Made by a program: the position numbers and the translations under genes | The notes under the pieces: generated by a model | Databases searched by the model: none | The model's input: only the letters and a program-made list of their open reading frames with translations | Told to the model about the DNA's origin: nothing | NCBI RefSeq assembly: GCF_002264395.1 | Contig: NZ_NFVA01000074.1 | Location: 1 to 33,790 of the forward strand | Length of the DNA stretch: 33,790 nucleotides | Direction: 5' to 3' | From: Paenibacillus sp. VTT E-133291 | Lineage (GTDB): Bacteria; Bacillota; Bacilli; Paenibacillales; Paenibacillaceae | Shown: in pieces, positions 25,149-33,663 of the stretch | Layout of the letters: each line of letters opens with the position of its first letter | Numbering within the stretch: position 1 is the first letter of the stretch

Positions 25149-25195
25149 AGCGGGACTTTGAGCGGAATTTCGACTTATAGCGGGCATATGTCGAA
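25149..25195 (-). repeat. Degenerate CCGCT repeats with a palindrome, upstream of the valS promoter
   Basis: On the minus strand three imperfect direct repeats, CCGCTATAAGT, CCGCTCAAAGT and CCGCTGTAGAA, lie just upstream of the valS -35 box. The first is flanked by an inverted repeat TTCGAC/GTCGAA (25169-25174, 25190-25195). It may be an intergenic repeat family or a regulator-binding region. No coding frame is present. Confidence 0.45.
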
Positions 25196-25262
25196 TTTTC
25201 ATTCGATTCCTCACACTGCATTGATTAGATACCCCGTATTCTAACGTTCTCCGGTCACACAA

Positions 25263-25308
25263 GAATAAACGCCTTCGACGTCCTTTTACGGACGGTAAGC
25301 GTTTATTC
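25263..25308. repeat. Ten-base inverted repeat of unknown role
   Basis: GAATAAACGC (25263-25272) pairs perfectly with GCGTTTATTC (25299-25308), with an inner CGTCC/GGACG stem. Neither side has a real T run, so I do not call it an intrinsic terminator. It lies between the valS promoter and the spoVID terminator. Confidence 0.5.
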
Positions 25309-25362
25309 GAGAAATATAAGGATAATGTATAATGTGAAACTTATATATTCTTATATTTTGAC

Positions 25363-25393
25363 AAAAATCCCGATCTACTAACAGACCGGGATT
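25363..25393 (-). terminator. Intrinsic terminator after the spoVID-like gene
   Basis: AATCCCG (25366-25372) pairs with CGGGATT (25387-25393); on the minus strand the stem is followed by TTTTTG. It lies 34 bases after the stop codon. Confidence 0.8.
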
Positions 25394-25426
25394 CATCTAT
25401 TCATGTGAATATGCATTGTAATTCAT

Positions 25427-26794
25427 TTATGGAATGTACAACACTTGCCCTTCTTCTACACTCTGCCCGGACAATCGATTATACATTCCCAGCTCCCGCG
25501 CACTTAGCTGATACTTCTCTGCGATTGTATCCAACGTTTCTTCACGCTGTACGATGCAAAGGCGAACCTTACGGAATAGGTTAGCGCCATCTGCTCCGGT
25601 AATGAATCTGCTCTTCCACTCCGTATTATTTCCGGCCTCTGGAATGATCGCTGCAGCCGATGCATTTCCTTCAGATAGGAGAGCCTCTTGTTCTTTACGA
25701 GAACGACTAGAGCTGAGTAATGAAGAGAAGGTGAGATGTTCTTTGGCTGGAGCCTCCGCTTCTTGCTTGCTTCCTAGCGCAATCTTAAGATCTTGTTTCT
25801 CCTCGGTATGTGGCACAGTCTCCTGAGAAACTAAGCCTTCGTTCGTATTCTCACTGATCGGCTGCGCATTCTCTTCTTGTGTGTGAAGCGCATGGTTTGC
25901 TACGTTTTCAGAAGCAAATACAGCGATATCTTTGTCTGCGTCGGTAATCGCTGCTGGAACAGCGGTTTCTCTTGAAGCAAAAGTATATTCCGCTTCTTGC
26001 TCCTGATCCGCTTGACTCGCCTGGCTAACATGATCCAGCGGAGTGGCCTCAGCTTCATTTTGTGACTCCGCTTTAAACCAGTAATCCGCTATTCCGGCTT
26101 TGGAATCCTCTGTTTCCAAATCCAGACTATGCGTCCTAGCTTTCGCGCCCTTGTCCTTCTCATGAGCGGATGAGAAATTCACTATAGGGGACGATTGACC
26201 AGTTCCACTTGAGACCAATGATTCTTCTGTTTCCTGTTCATTCGCTTCAGCGTGCTCATGTTCTTCTACAGCAACCTCCGATGCATCCTCACCAAAGGTC
26301 CACTGAGAATTTTCATAAAGTGCGTCATTGTCATGTTCTTGATGCTCCGCTGTTGCTTCTACCCTGTCATCACTGAGAGGGGAATAAGCCACTGTGTACT
26401 CTTCCTGCTGCCAGGCCGGCTGTGGTTGAGGTTCCGCACCACCGATTCCCCGCAGGGATAATACGCCTGTTATATTCACAGTACGCATCGTGAGCAGATC
26501 AATATCAAAATTCTCGATCTCCACCCCAATATCTTCAATCGAGCTGACGCGTGTAAGCGGAACAGTGATTTCAACGGGAATGGCGTGCTCCAGACGTTGT
26601 GTCCGGTCATCTTCACTCCGGTAGAGTCCGGTAAGCAACAGCTGACCATATAACTCGGCACGATCCTCCCGCTGAATCACCTGGATTTCCGGAAGTAGTT
26701 CAACCTCCTCCAGCTCAGCTATTCCCGGAAGCTCTTCCGATAGGTGAATGCGTTCATAAATATCAAACCGCAAGCCGTGGGACTGATCAAACAC
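25427..26794 (-). CDS. spoVID: SpoVID-like spore morphogenetic protein with C-terminal LysM domain
   Basis: SpoVID works with SafA and SpoIVA to wrap the coat around the forespore. The protein has a conserved N-terminal domain (about 1-130, GLRFDIYERIHLSEELPGI, then a predicted beta-rich part). A 250-residue low-complexity region rich in Glu, Ala, Gln and Ser follows, and a C-terminal LysM domain (about 408-455, LCIVQREETLDTIAEKYQLS) ends it. This domain order and the location between hemL and valS match B. subtilis spoVID. The frame also opens with ATG at 26818, but its codons for Arg-Arg-Arg form AGAAGGAGG, an excellent ribosome site for the GTG at 26794, which I choose (455 residues). The middle region is likely disordered. 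Confidence 0.85.
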   Translation of the reverse strand: MFDQSHGLRFDIYERIHLSEELPGIAELEEVELLPEIQVIQREDRAELYGQLLLTGLYRSEDDRTQRLEHAIPVEITVPLTRVSSIEDIGVEIENFDIDLLTMRTVNITGVLSLRGIGGAEPQPQPAWQQEEYTVAYSPLSDDRVEATAEHQEHDNDALYENSQWTFGEDASEVAVEEHEHAEANEQETEESLVSSGTGQSSPIVNFSSAHEKDKGAKARTHSLDLETEDSKAGIADYWFKAESQNEAEATPLDHVSQASQADQEQEAEYTFASRETAVPAAITDADKDIAVFASENVANHALHTQEENAQPISENTNEGLVSQETVPHTEEKQDLKIALGSKQEAEAPAKEHLTFSSLLSSSRSRKEQEALLSEGNASAAAIIPEAGNNTEWKSRFITGADGANLFRKVRLCIVQREETLDTIAEKYQLSARELGMYNRLSGQSVEEGQVLYIP

Positions 26795-26871
26795 GGGATA
26801 TGTCCTCCTTCTTGGCATAATCTAACCCTGAGACAGGCCCAGAGCATAAGCCCAAAATGTTACTCCCCACA

Positions 26872-26900
26872 TGTATATGCTTCAAAAAGAAAGGCATGAC
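26872..26900 (-). promoter_or_regulatory. Candidate sigma-E promoter for spoVID
   Basis: On the minus strand GTCATGC (26900-26894), a 14-base spacer and CATATACA (26879-26872) resemble the sigma-E -35/-10 pattern. spoVID is sigma-E dependent in B. subtilis. Rated low because the match is by eye. Confidence 0.35.
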
Positions 26901-27091
26901 AACTTTGGTAGCCCTAACCGGACAGGATGCTAATAATTTCCTGAATTCAGGGGCTATTTGAACCTATCTGACGACCAATAGATGCACTACTCCGCATGAA
27001 CAAAGTATTATATGCTGCTTTTGCTATTAGGACATGGATAGATGCTTCTTTCTGAAAAAACAGAAAATTATATACTCTACGAAAAATAGAT
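26901..27091. other. Non-coding gap between spoVID and the hem operon terminator
   Basis: AT-rich sequence with no convincing gene. The only structure I see is a small TTTCTG-A6-CAGAAA inverted repeat at 27049-27066. Confidence 0.4.
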
Positions 27092-27132
27092 AAAAAAAAC
27101 CGTGAAACCAGCATTTGCTGATTCCACGGTTC
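27092..27132 (-). terminator. Intrinsic terminator after the hemB-hemL-rlu unit
   Basis: A long stem, roughly 27098-27113 with 27116-27132 with one bulge (AACCGTG/CACGGTT at the base), is followed on the minus strand by eight T. It lies 20 bases after the pseudouridine synthase stop. Confidence 0.9.
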
Positions 27133-27152
27133 TCAGGTTTATAACGTTACCG

Positions 27153-28088
27153 TCAAGGCGCTTCAGACAGCAGCTCCCGCAGCTGCAGCATATCCTCCGG
27201 CCACGGATCGCTCACTTCGAGCATTTCACCGCTCCAAGGGTGGCGGAAAGACAGCAGCTCGCCATGAAGCGCATGTCGGCCACTAGCGCTGGAAGCCCAG
27301 ACCGGGCCGCCGTATAGCGCATCCCCATACAAGGGATGACCCATATGGCTGAGATGGACGCGAATCTGATGCGTCCTTCCGGTCTCAAGCTGCACATGCA
27401 CCAGGCTCCCGCCATGCAGTGCTTCGCGTCCGAGGATTCGAGTCACGGCGGATTGCCCGCCCGGTGAGACTCTTCTCCGCGCCGCATGATGACGATCGCG
27501 TCCAATCGGCGCGTCGATCACTTTAAGCGCAGATGGCACTATGCCTTCTACGATCGCGGCGTAGAGCCGCGAGATGCTTTTTTCACGCATATTCTCGTCT
27601 AGGACAAGCTGAGCGAATTCATTCTTGGCGTACATCACCGGGCCAGTTGTATCCTTGTCGAGGCGGTGAATATGCCTTACAGCTACACTATCACCGGAAG
27701 CAACATAATGCGCTGCTACAAGGTGATCCAGCGTTACACCTAAGCCACTGCCATCCGGATGAACCGCCATGCCTGCCGGCTTGTGGGCAACCAGGCAAAA
27801 ATCATCCTCATACAGCACTTCAAGCGCTTCCCATACGGGTTCAATGCCCGCTTCACGATCCGGAAAAAGTGCCAGTCGAAGTCGATCTCCCTTCCACTGA
27901 ATCCCCCCCTCGCGGCGCAGACGCAGATGAAGCTTCTCAGGCATGCCTACGGTTTCCAGCAGCCACTTATCAATGGCAGCTTCAGCATCCTCGGCTCCAG
28001 TAATGATTTTGCCGGGTGTTACTTCCAGCCACTCTCCACGTCTTGTCCAAGCTCCGCCACCGGTTCGTTCTCCGGCTCCAGTACTCAA
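27153..28088 (-). CDS. RluA-family RNA pseudouridine synthase
   Basis: Converts uridine to pseudouridine in rRNA or tRNA. The 311-residue protein carries the catalytic motif HRLDKDTTG (Asp144 as nucleophile), the family sequence AHKPAGMAVHPDG before it, and LETGRTHQIRVHLSHMGHPL after it. An N-terminal S4-like region (about 18-75) is degenerate. The exact target uridine cannot be told from sequence. Start TTG at 28088 overlaps the hemL stop by four bases (TTGA), so translation is coupled; the first 15 residues look like poor coding and the true start could be slightly later. Base composition is GC-richer than most of the window. B. subtilis has no such gene between hemL and spoVID. Confidence 0.9.
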   Translation of the reverse strand: MSTGAGERTGGGAWTRRGEWLEVTPGKIITGAEDAEAAIDKWLLETVGMPEKLHLRLRREGGIQWKGDRLRLALFPDREAGIEPVWEALEVLYEDDFCLVAHKPAGMAVHPDGSGLGVTLDHLVAAHYVASGDSVAVRHIHRLDKDTTGPVMYAKNEFAQLVLDENMREKSISRLYAAIVEGIVPSALKVIDAPIGRDRHHAARRRVSPGGQSAVTRILGREALHGGSLVHVQLETGRTHQIRVHLSHMGHPLYGDALYGGPVWASSASGRHALHGELLSFRHPWSGEMLEVSDPWPEDMLQLRELLSEAP

Positions 28089-29386
28089 AGGGCCTTCAGG
28101 GCATTATAATGGCCCTCAATGGTATCATCAATATCCTGCTCACTATGCGCAGCCGACACGAACATGCCTTCAAACTGTGAAGGTGGCACGCTGATGCCTT
28201 GGCTCAGCATATGACCAAAATAACGACGGAATAGATCCGTATTGCTAGTCTTGGCCGTCTCAAAATCCGTTACAGGCCCTTCCGTGAAGAATGGACAAAC
28301 CATTGAGCCCACGCGGTTAATCGTCAGTCGAACACCGGTCTCGATGGAATTCTTCGTCAAGCCTGCTTCCAGACGCGCACCTAATTGCTCCAGACGAGCA
28401 TATACTTCCGGTGTCAACAGCTTCAGCGTAGTGAGTCCTGCCGCCATTGCTAATGGATTACCACTAAGTGTGCCAGCCTGATAGATCGGTCCCGAAGGAG
28501 CGATTTGCTCCATGATCTCTCTTTTGCCGCCATAAGCGCCTACTGGAAGTCCTCCACCGATGACTTTACCGAAGCAGGTAATATCCGGAGTAATGTTAAA
28601 CAAGCCTTGCGCACAGCCACGATTGACACGGAAGCCTGTCATTACCTCATCAAAAATAAGCAAAGATCCGTGGTCTGAAGTTAATTTGCGAAGTCCTTCT
28701 AGAAATCCCGGAAGTGGTGGTACAACACCCATATTGCCGGCAATCGGCTCTACGATCACTGCGGCAATCTCACTGCCGAAACGTTCGAAAGCAATCTGAG
28801 TGGATTCCAAGTCATTGTATGGAACAGTAATCGTATTGACTGCCACACCTTCGGGAACACCTGGGCTATCCGGCAAACCTAATGTGGCTACCCCGGAACC
28901 CGCCTTAATAAGCAGACTATCTGCGTGACCGTGATACGAGCCTTCGAACTTCAAGATTTTGCTGCGTCCCGTGTAACCACGTGCCAAACGAATCGCACTC
29001 ATCGTCGCTTCCGTTCCGGAGTTAACCATACGTACGATATCTACTGAGGCTACACGTTCAACAACCGTTTTTGCCATTTCAGTTTCAAGTAAAGTTGGTG
29101 CACCAAAGCTTGTCCCTTTTACCGCCGTCTCCTGCAAGGCCTTTACAACCTCAGGATGCGCATGACCCATAATCAGCGGTCCCCATGAGCATACATAGTC
29201 GATAAAGCTGTTGCCGTCGATATCATAAATACGCGATCCGATTCCATGATCCACATAAACCGGAGTCAATCCTACGGATTTGAACGCCCGCACAGGACTG
29301 TTCACCCCACCGGGAATATATTGTTTTGCTTCATCAAAAGCCTTGCGGGACGCTTCTTCTTTACGCGCCATTGGCTCATTACTCAT
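28085..29386 (-). CDS. hemL: Glutamate-1-semialdehyde 2,1-aminomutase
   Basis: PLP enzyme making 5-aminolevulinate from glutamate-1-semialdehyde in the C5 haem pathway. The 433 residues contain the PLP lysine in CFGKVIGGGLPVG (Lys274), the cofactor Asp in LLIFDEVMTGFR (Asp246), and VNSGTEATMSAIRLARG for phosphate binding. Length is normal. It begins 42 bases after hemB and ends overlapping the pseudouridine synthase gene. Confidence 0.97.
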   Translation of the reverse strand: MSNEPMARKEEASRKAFDEAKQYIPGGVNSPVRAFKSVGLTPVYVDHGIGSRIYDIDGNSFIDYVCSWGPLIMGHAHPEVVKALQETAVKGTSFGAPTLLETEMAKTVVERVASVDIVRMVNSGTEATMSAIRLARGYTGRSKILKFEGSYHGHADSLLIKAGSGVATLGLPDSPGVPEGVAVNTITVPYNDLESTQIAFERFGSEIAAVIVEPIAGNMGVVPPLPGFLEGLRKLTSDHGSLLIFDEVMTGFRVNRGCAQGLFNITPDITCFGKVIGGGLPVGAYGGKREIMEQIAPSGPIYQAGTLSGNPLAMAAGLTTLKLLTPEVYARLEQLGARLEAGLTKNSIETGVRLTINRVGSMVCPFFTEGPVTDFETAKTSNTDLFRRYFGHMLSQGISVPPSQFEGMFVSAAHSEQDIDDTIEGHYNALKAL

Positions 29387-29428
29387 CTATCTTCACTCCT
29401 GTTCTGTTCTAGGTCACATAAGTATAGA

Positions 29429-30427
29429 TTAACCACACAGCCAGCGCGCAGCATCTTTTGCGAAATAAGTAATAATAATATCTGCTCCGGCGCGTTTCAT
29501 GCCCGTCAGCATTTCCAGCACAACGGCTTGCTCGTCAATCCAGCCTTGCAGTGCTGCTGCTTTTACCATGGAATATTCGCCACTCACATTGTAAGCCACG
29601 AGAGGTAAATCGAACTGGTCACGGATCGTACGAATCACGTCCAAGTAAGCCAGAGCCGGCTTCACCATCAACATATCTGCGCCTTCCAGCACATCGGATT
29701 CTGCTTCACGGAGCGCTTCGCGCAGATTGGCAGGGTCCATTTGATACGTTTTGCGATTCCCGAACTGTGGTGCTGAATCCGCAGCTTCGCGGAAAGGGCC
29801 ATAAAATGCCGAAGCATATTTGACCGAATACGACATAATCGGCACATGCTCAAAGCCATTCTCATCCAGTCCCGCACGAATCGCGTGTACGAATCCATCC
29901 ATCATATTCGAAGGGGCGATAATATCTGCTCCAGCTTTAGCTTGGGATACCGCCGTACGAGTCAGCAGGTCCAGTGAAGCATCGTTAATGACATCACCAT
30001 GCACGACGCCGTTCACCGTATGCGTGTGCACCATTCCGCAATGTCCGTGATCCGTAAATTCACAAAGGCAGGTATCTGCAACGACCAATAGCTCAGGGTA
30101 CCATTGCTTAATCAAGCGCGTAGCCTCTTGCACAATTCCATCCTCTGCAAAACCGGAAGAACCGATAGCATCCTTCGTTTCAGGAATCCCGAATAACAAC
30201 ACAGCCGGAATGCCTAGGGCGGCAATCTCGTCCACTTCTGCTTTTAAAGTATCCAGCGAAAAATGATACACGCCCGGCATCGAGCTAATCTCATTCTTCA
30301 CACCTGTTCCATAAGTCACAAATATCGGCTGCACAAAATCCAGCACATTCAGTACCGTCTCCCGCACCATACCACGAATTCCTGCTGAACCGCGTAAACG
30401 GCGGTGACGTGTAATTGGAAAGCTCAT
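29429..30427 (-). CDS. hemB: Porphobilinogen synthase (5-aminolevulinate dehydratase)
   Basis: Condenses two 5-aminolevulinates to porphobilinogen. The 332-residue enzyme has both active-site lysines, Lys203 in SYSVKYASAFYGPF and Lys256 in MLMVKPALAYLD, and the zinc-type cysteine cluster ADTCLCEFTDHGHCG (Cys120, 122, 130). Length is normal. The ATG at 30427 follows AGGAGG. It is cut off from the upstream hem genes by a 580-base gap holding a repeat element, so it may have its own promoter. Confidence 0.98.
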   Translation of the reverse strand: MSFPITRHRRLRGSAGIRGMVRETVLNVLDFVQPIFVTYGTGVKNEISSMPGVYHFSLDTLKAEVDEIAALGIPAVLLFGIPETKDAIGSSGFAEDGIVQEATRLIKQWYPELLVVADTCLCEFTDHGHCGMVHTHTVNGVVHGDVINDASLDLLTRTAVSQAKAGADIIAPSNMMDGFVHAIRAGLDENGFEHVPIMSYSVKYASAFYGPFREAADSAPQFGNRKTYQMDPANLREALREAESDVLEGADMLMVKPALAYLDVIRTIRDQFDLPLVAYNVSGEYSMVKAAALQGWIDEQAVVLEMLTGMKRAGADIIITYFAKDAARWLCG

Positions 30428-31007
30428 TGGTTCATCCTCCTGAAAAATAAAATATATAACTAAACCCTCGATCGTTGACTAACTGCGGCATAGTTGTAGT
30501 TTGTGCAGTTATTTTGAAGTTTTATCGTAACTGTAAGTTTTAGTTGCACTCTCTACAGTTATTTATTACAAAAGAGCGAAAACCCTTGTTTTAGCGCATA
30601 TTTAATTGCACATATTACAACTAAAATGGATTTTCGCTAATATTCAGGGAATTTAAGTGTATAAAGTGCAACTAAACCTCAATCTGACCTCATGCTAACA
30701 GACCTCATAACCAGTCTCGTAACCAGATTAAAAAGCTATATTTCCACTAGGTTGCATATTAATCCAAGTACCCAATATCTAACATATCAGTTAGAGCTAC
30801 GTGAACTTTATACGTACATAGACTTACTCACCCATACACACCAGTTAGTTTACAACTCAGCCGTCCATCATACTCTGAGTTTCAACAGTAACTACGTTCG
30901 GAGGCCAAGCTCATGCTACTTAAGTTACTTACAATAGCAGTGTGAGACTTCCTAGATAGATACAACTTCAGACGATGTTATAAAGCCGATGTTCGATTGG
31001 CGTCCAT
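30428..31007. other. 580-base non-coding gap splitting the hem cluster
   Basis: No credible gene: an 81-codon plus-strand frame (30692-30937) has no ribosome site and unnatural composition. The left part contains the long inverted-repeat element described separately. The right part (30690-31007) shows no strong structure and no terminator after cobA-hemD. On the minus strand TTAGTC, 17 bases, TTATAT upstream of hemB is a weak promoter candidate. Confidence 0.5.
30539..30676. repeat. 138-base nested inverted-repeat element
   Basis: TTTAGTTGCACT (30539-30550) has its exact inverted copy at 30665-30676. Inside, TACAGTTA (30554-30561) faces TAAGTGTA (30654-30661) with one mismatch, AGCGAAAACC (30575-30584) faces GGATTTTCGCT (30628-30638), and TTTTAG (30589-30594) faces CTAAAA (30621-30626), all in collinear order. 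It could fold as one long interrupted hairpin. A related direct repeat, AACTAAACCCTCGATC at 30458-30473 and AACTAAACCTCAATC at 30670-30684, flanks it. It is MITE-like in size, without a transposase or clear target duplication. Confidence 0.65.
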
Positions 31008-32570
31008 TCAAGCTTTTTGAAGTTGAGTCTCCGCATTCCAGCGGCAGAGCTCCTGAACCAGACTATTAATCGTTGCTTCTTCAGGTAGCAGACCCGGAGT
31101 AAGTCCCGCTTCCACGGCAGTCTGCTCGGTTAATGGCCCGATGCAGGCTATCTTAACATTAGCTAGCAGTGGAAGTGGATCTTCGAGCCCCATTCTTTTC
31201 AGAATGTGGATGAAATTACGCACCGTCGAAGAACTGGTAAAAGTCACCGCGTGAACGCGCCCCTCCTCCAGCAGCTTCAACAGCTCGTCGTCATCCTCAC
31301 CCGTCATAACCGTCTCATAGGTATCGACGTCAGTGACTTGAAGGCCAAGCTCTCTCAGCTTGTCCGGCAGCCAGTCGCGCCCCAGATCGCCGCGCGGCAA
31401 CAGCACGTTCTGCCCCGGCAGCAGCCGGGGACCGAACGTCTCAATCAGACCTTCCGCCTGAAACTTCGCCGGAAGCGCCTCAGCAATCACCCCGCGCTGC
31501 GCCAGCGCGGCTGCTGTGCCTGGCCCCACCGCTGCAATCCTTGCGCGGTGAAGCCCCCGAATGTCCGCCCCCTGCTCCGCCAAGTGGCGCCAAAAAAACT
31601 CCACGCCGTTCGGGCTAGTGAAGAATACCCAGTCGTACGATTCCAGCGCGCCAAACGCCGCTGCAATCTTCTCCTTCTTCTCTGCGCCATCCGGCATGAT
31701 CGTCTCGATCACCGGGAACTCGTAGGGTTCCCCGCCGAGTTCCTCAATCCTATCCACCAGCTCGCTTGCTTGGCTGCGAGCCCTTGTCACCACGATGCGT
31801 TTGCCGAATAACGGCATTGCCTCGGCCCACTTGAGCTGCTCACGCTGCAGCACCACGTCGCCGACGACGATGACGGCCGGCGGCTGAAAATCCGCCGCCT
31901 TCACCTTCGCTTCAATATCGGCGAGGGTTCCCGTCAACGTCTCCTGATCTGCGCGGGTACCCCAGCGCACCAGTGCCACCGGTGTTTCTGGCGGACGCCC
32001 ATGCTTGATCAGCTGAGCGCTGATATATCCTATTTTAGCTACGCCCATCAGGAACACTAACGTCCCTGTGGCATTCGTTACTTTATCCCAATGAATGGAA
32101 TGGTCCAGTTTATCCGGACTCTCATGTCCGGTGATAATCGACAGGGAAGAAGCATGATCGCGGTGCGTGACAGGTATACCCGCATAAGCAGGTACGCTGA
32201 TCGCCGACGTGATGCCCGGTACGATTTCGTAATAGATCCCATTTTTGCGCAGCAGCTCCGCTTCTTCACCTACGCGGCCAAAAATCGTAGGGTCCCCACC
32301 CTTCAGCCGCACCACTGTTTTCCCCTGTAAAGCCAGATCAACTAACAATTGATTAATCTCTTCTTGCTTCATCGTGTGGCGATCCGGCAGCTTGCCAACA
32401 TAAATCTTCTCGCCGCCGGGCTTCATGCTTTTCAGCAATCTAGGACTTGCCAGCCGATCATACACCAGCACGTCGCTTTTTCGAATACACTCGAGGCCTT
32501 TTACAGTAATCAGCTTTGCGTCCCCGGGACCTGCACCTACCAAATAAACCTTCCCCGTCAATCCCCTCAT
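31008..32570 (-). CDS. cobA-hemD: CobA-HemD fusion: uroporphyrinogen-III methyltransferase and synthase
   Basis: A two-domain, 520-residue protein. Residues 1 to about 250 are an SAM-dependent uroporphyrinogen-III C-methyltransferase: YLVGAGPGDAKLITVKG, LVYDRLASPRLL, VRLKGGDPTIFGR and PGITSAISVPAYAGIPVTHR are its landmarks. Residues about 255-520 are uroporphyrinogen-III synthase, beginning GKRIVVTRARSQASELVDRI and containing FTSPNGVEFF and AVTFTSSSTVRNF. The fusion makes uroporphyrinogen III and starts siroheme or corrin synthesis. Such fusions are known in clostridia and Paenibacillus, whereas B. subtilis has a separate hemD. The ATG at 32570 overlaps the hemC stop by four bases (ATGA). The HemD half is visibly GC-richer than the CobA half. 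Confidence 0.95.
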   Translation of the reverse strand: MRGLTGKVYLVGAGPGDAKLITVKGLECIRKSDVLVYDRLASPRLLKSMKPGGEKIYVGKLPDRHTMKQEEINQLLVDLALQGKTVVRLKGGDPTIFGRVGEEAELLRKNGIYYEIVPGITSAISVPAYAGIPVTHRDHASSLSIITGHESPDKLDHSIHWDKVTNATGTLVFLMGVAKIGYISAQLIKHGRPPETPVALVRWGTRADQETLTGTLADIEAKVKAADFQPPAVIVVGDVVLQREQLKWAEAMPLFGKRIVVTRARSQASELVDRIEELGGEPYEFPVIETIMPDGAEKKEKIAAAFGALESYDWVFFTSPNGVEFFWRHLAEQGADIRGLHRARIAAVGPGTAAALAQRGVIAEALPAKFQAEGLIETFGPRLLPGQNVLLPRGDLGRDWLPDKLRELGLQVTDVDTYETVMTGEDDDELLKLLEEGRVHAVTFTSSSTVRNFIHILKRMGLEDPLPLLANVKIACIGPLTEQTAVEAGLTPGLLPEEATINSLVQELCRWNAETQLQKA

Positions 32571-33520
32571 CCCCTAACGTCTGACAGTATCTTCTCCGCT
32601 CCTCTTGCGATCAGCTTCTTAGCGACTTCTTCGCCGAGCTGTACCGGGTCTATCCCAGTGCAAGTTTCTTTCAAAATCGTTGAACCGTCAGGTGTTCCCA
32701 CCATTCCGGTTAAGGAGATTATTTGGCGCTCCGCGGTAGTAGCTTCCGCGGCTGCATCAAGCACCGCATGAGCACCAATCGGCACTTGGCAGCCGCCATT
32801 CAGCACGCCAAGGAACGTGCGCTCCGCCGCCACCGTCAACGCTGTATCGGCATCGTTGTATAGCGCCAGCAGCTTCCGCAGGTCTGCGTCATCTGCGCGG
32901 CACTCGATGCCGAGTGCGCCCTGCCCTACAGCGGGCAGGCAAACTTCCGGCGGCAGGTAGGCGCTCACGCGATCCTGCCAGCCCATGCGCGACAGCCCCG
33001 CTGCAGCAAGCAGGATCGCGTCGTATTCCCCGCTATCCAGCTTGCCCAGCCGCGAGTCAATGTTGCCGCGCACGGGCTCAATGACCAGATCAGGCCGCAG
33101 CGCAGCTAGCTGGCTGGAACGGCGTAGGCTGCTTGTGCCTACGCGTGCGCCTGGAGGCAGCTCGTCCAGCGAGACGCCTCCGTTAGAGATCAGTGCATCG
33201 CGCGGATCAACGCGCTTCGGCACAGCGCCGTTGATCAGCCCCTCCGGCAGCTCGGAGGGCATGTCCTTCATGCTGTGCACCGCCATGTCGATTTCTTTTT
33301 CCAGCATGGCCTGTTCTATTTCCTTCACGAACAACCCTTTACCGCCTACCTTGGACAAGGTGACATCTAGGATACGGTCCCCTTTGGTAACAATCTTTTT
33401 CACCTCAAAAGTGAATCCAAAACCATGCTCCTCGCTCAATCGCTCCAGATCGGCAATCACATGCCCCGTTTGCGTCAACGCAAGCGCGCTCTGTCTACTC
33501 CCCACAATAATCTTACGCAT
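32567..33520 (-). CDS. hemC: Hydroxymethylbilane synthase (porphobilinogen deaminase)
   Basis: Polymerises four porphobilinogens to hydroxymethylbilane, the substrate of the HemD domain downstream. In 317 residues I see the dipyrromethane cofactor cysteine Cys244 (LNGGCQVPIGAHA), catalytic Asp86 in VHSMKDMP, and the substrate loop GTSSLRRSSQL. Length is normal. The ATG at 33520 has an AGGAGG site eight bases upstream. In B. subtilis it follows hemA and hemX; here its upstream neighbour lies beyond the window, past a repeat array. Confidence 0.98.
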   Translation of the reverse strand: MRKIIVGSRQSALALTQTGHVIADLERLSEEHGFGFTFEVKKIVTKGDRILDVTLSKVGGKGLFVKEIEQAMLEKEIDMAVHSMKDMPSELPEGLINGAVPKRVDPRDALISNGGVSLDELPPGARVGTSSLRRSSQLAALRPDLVIEPVRGNIDSRLGKLDSGEYDAILLAAAGLSRMGWQDRVSAYLPPEVCLPAVGQGALGIECRADDADLRKLLALYNDADTALTVAAERTFLGVLNGGCQVPIGAHAVLDAAAEATTAERQIISLTGMVGTPDGSTILKETCTGIDPVQLGEEVAKKLIARGAEKILSDVRG

Positions 33521-33663
33521 TGTCCATTCCTCCTGATTACGTCTGCCTCTTACTCTTCACCGTAGACCGTATATAGTAATCCAAACTAACCAAAAGCTAC
33601 TTCGCACTATTAAATGGCATATCTTCCATTTATTTGGCTCCTTCGGCGGTTATTACTCAATTT

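Noticed and set aside
25328..25333. TATAAT on the plus strand near 25.33 kb
   Set aside because: No -35 at the right distance and no plus-strand gene downstream.
30539..30676. Full insertion sequence in the hem gap
   Set aside because: No transposase frame and no clear target-site duplication; kept as a repeat element only.
30692..30937. 81-codon plus-strand open frame in the hem gap
   Set aside because: No ribosome site, no recognised domain, unnatural residue mix, and opposite to the flanking genes.
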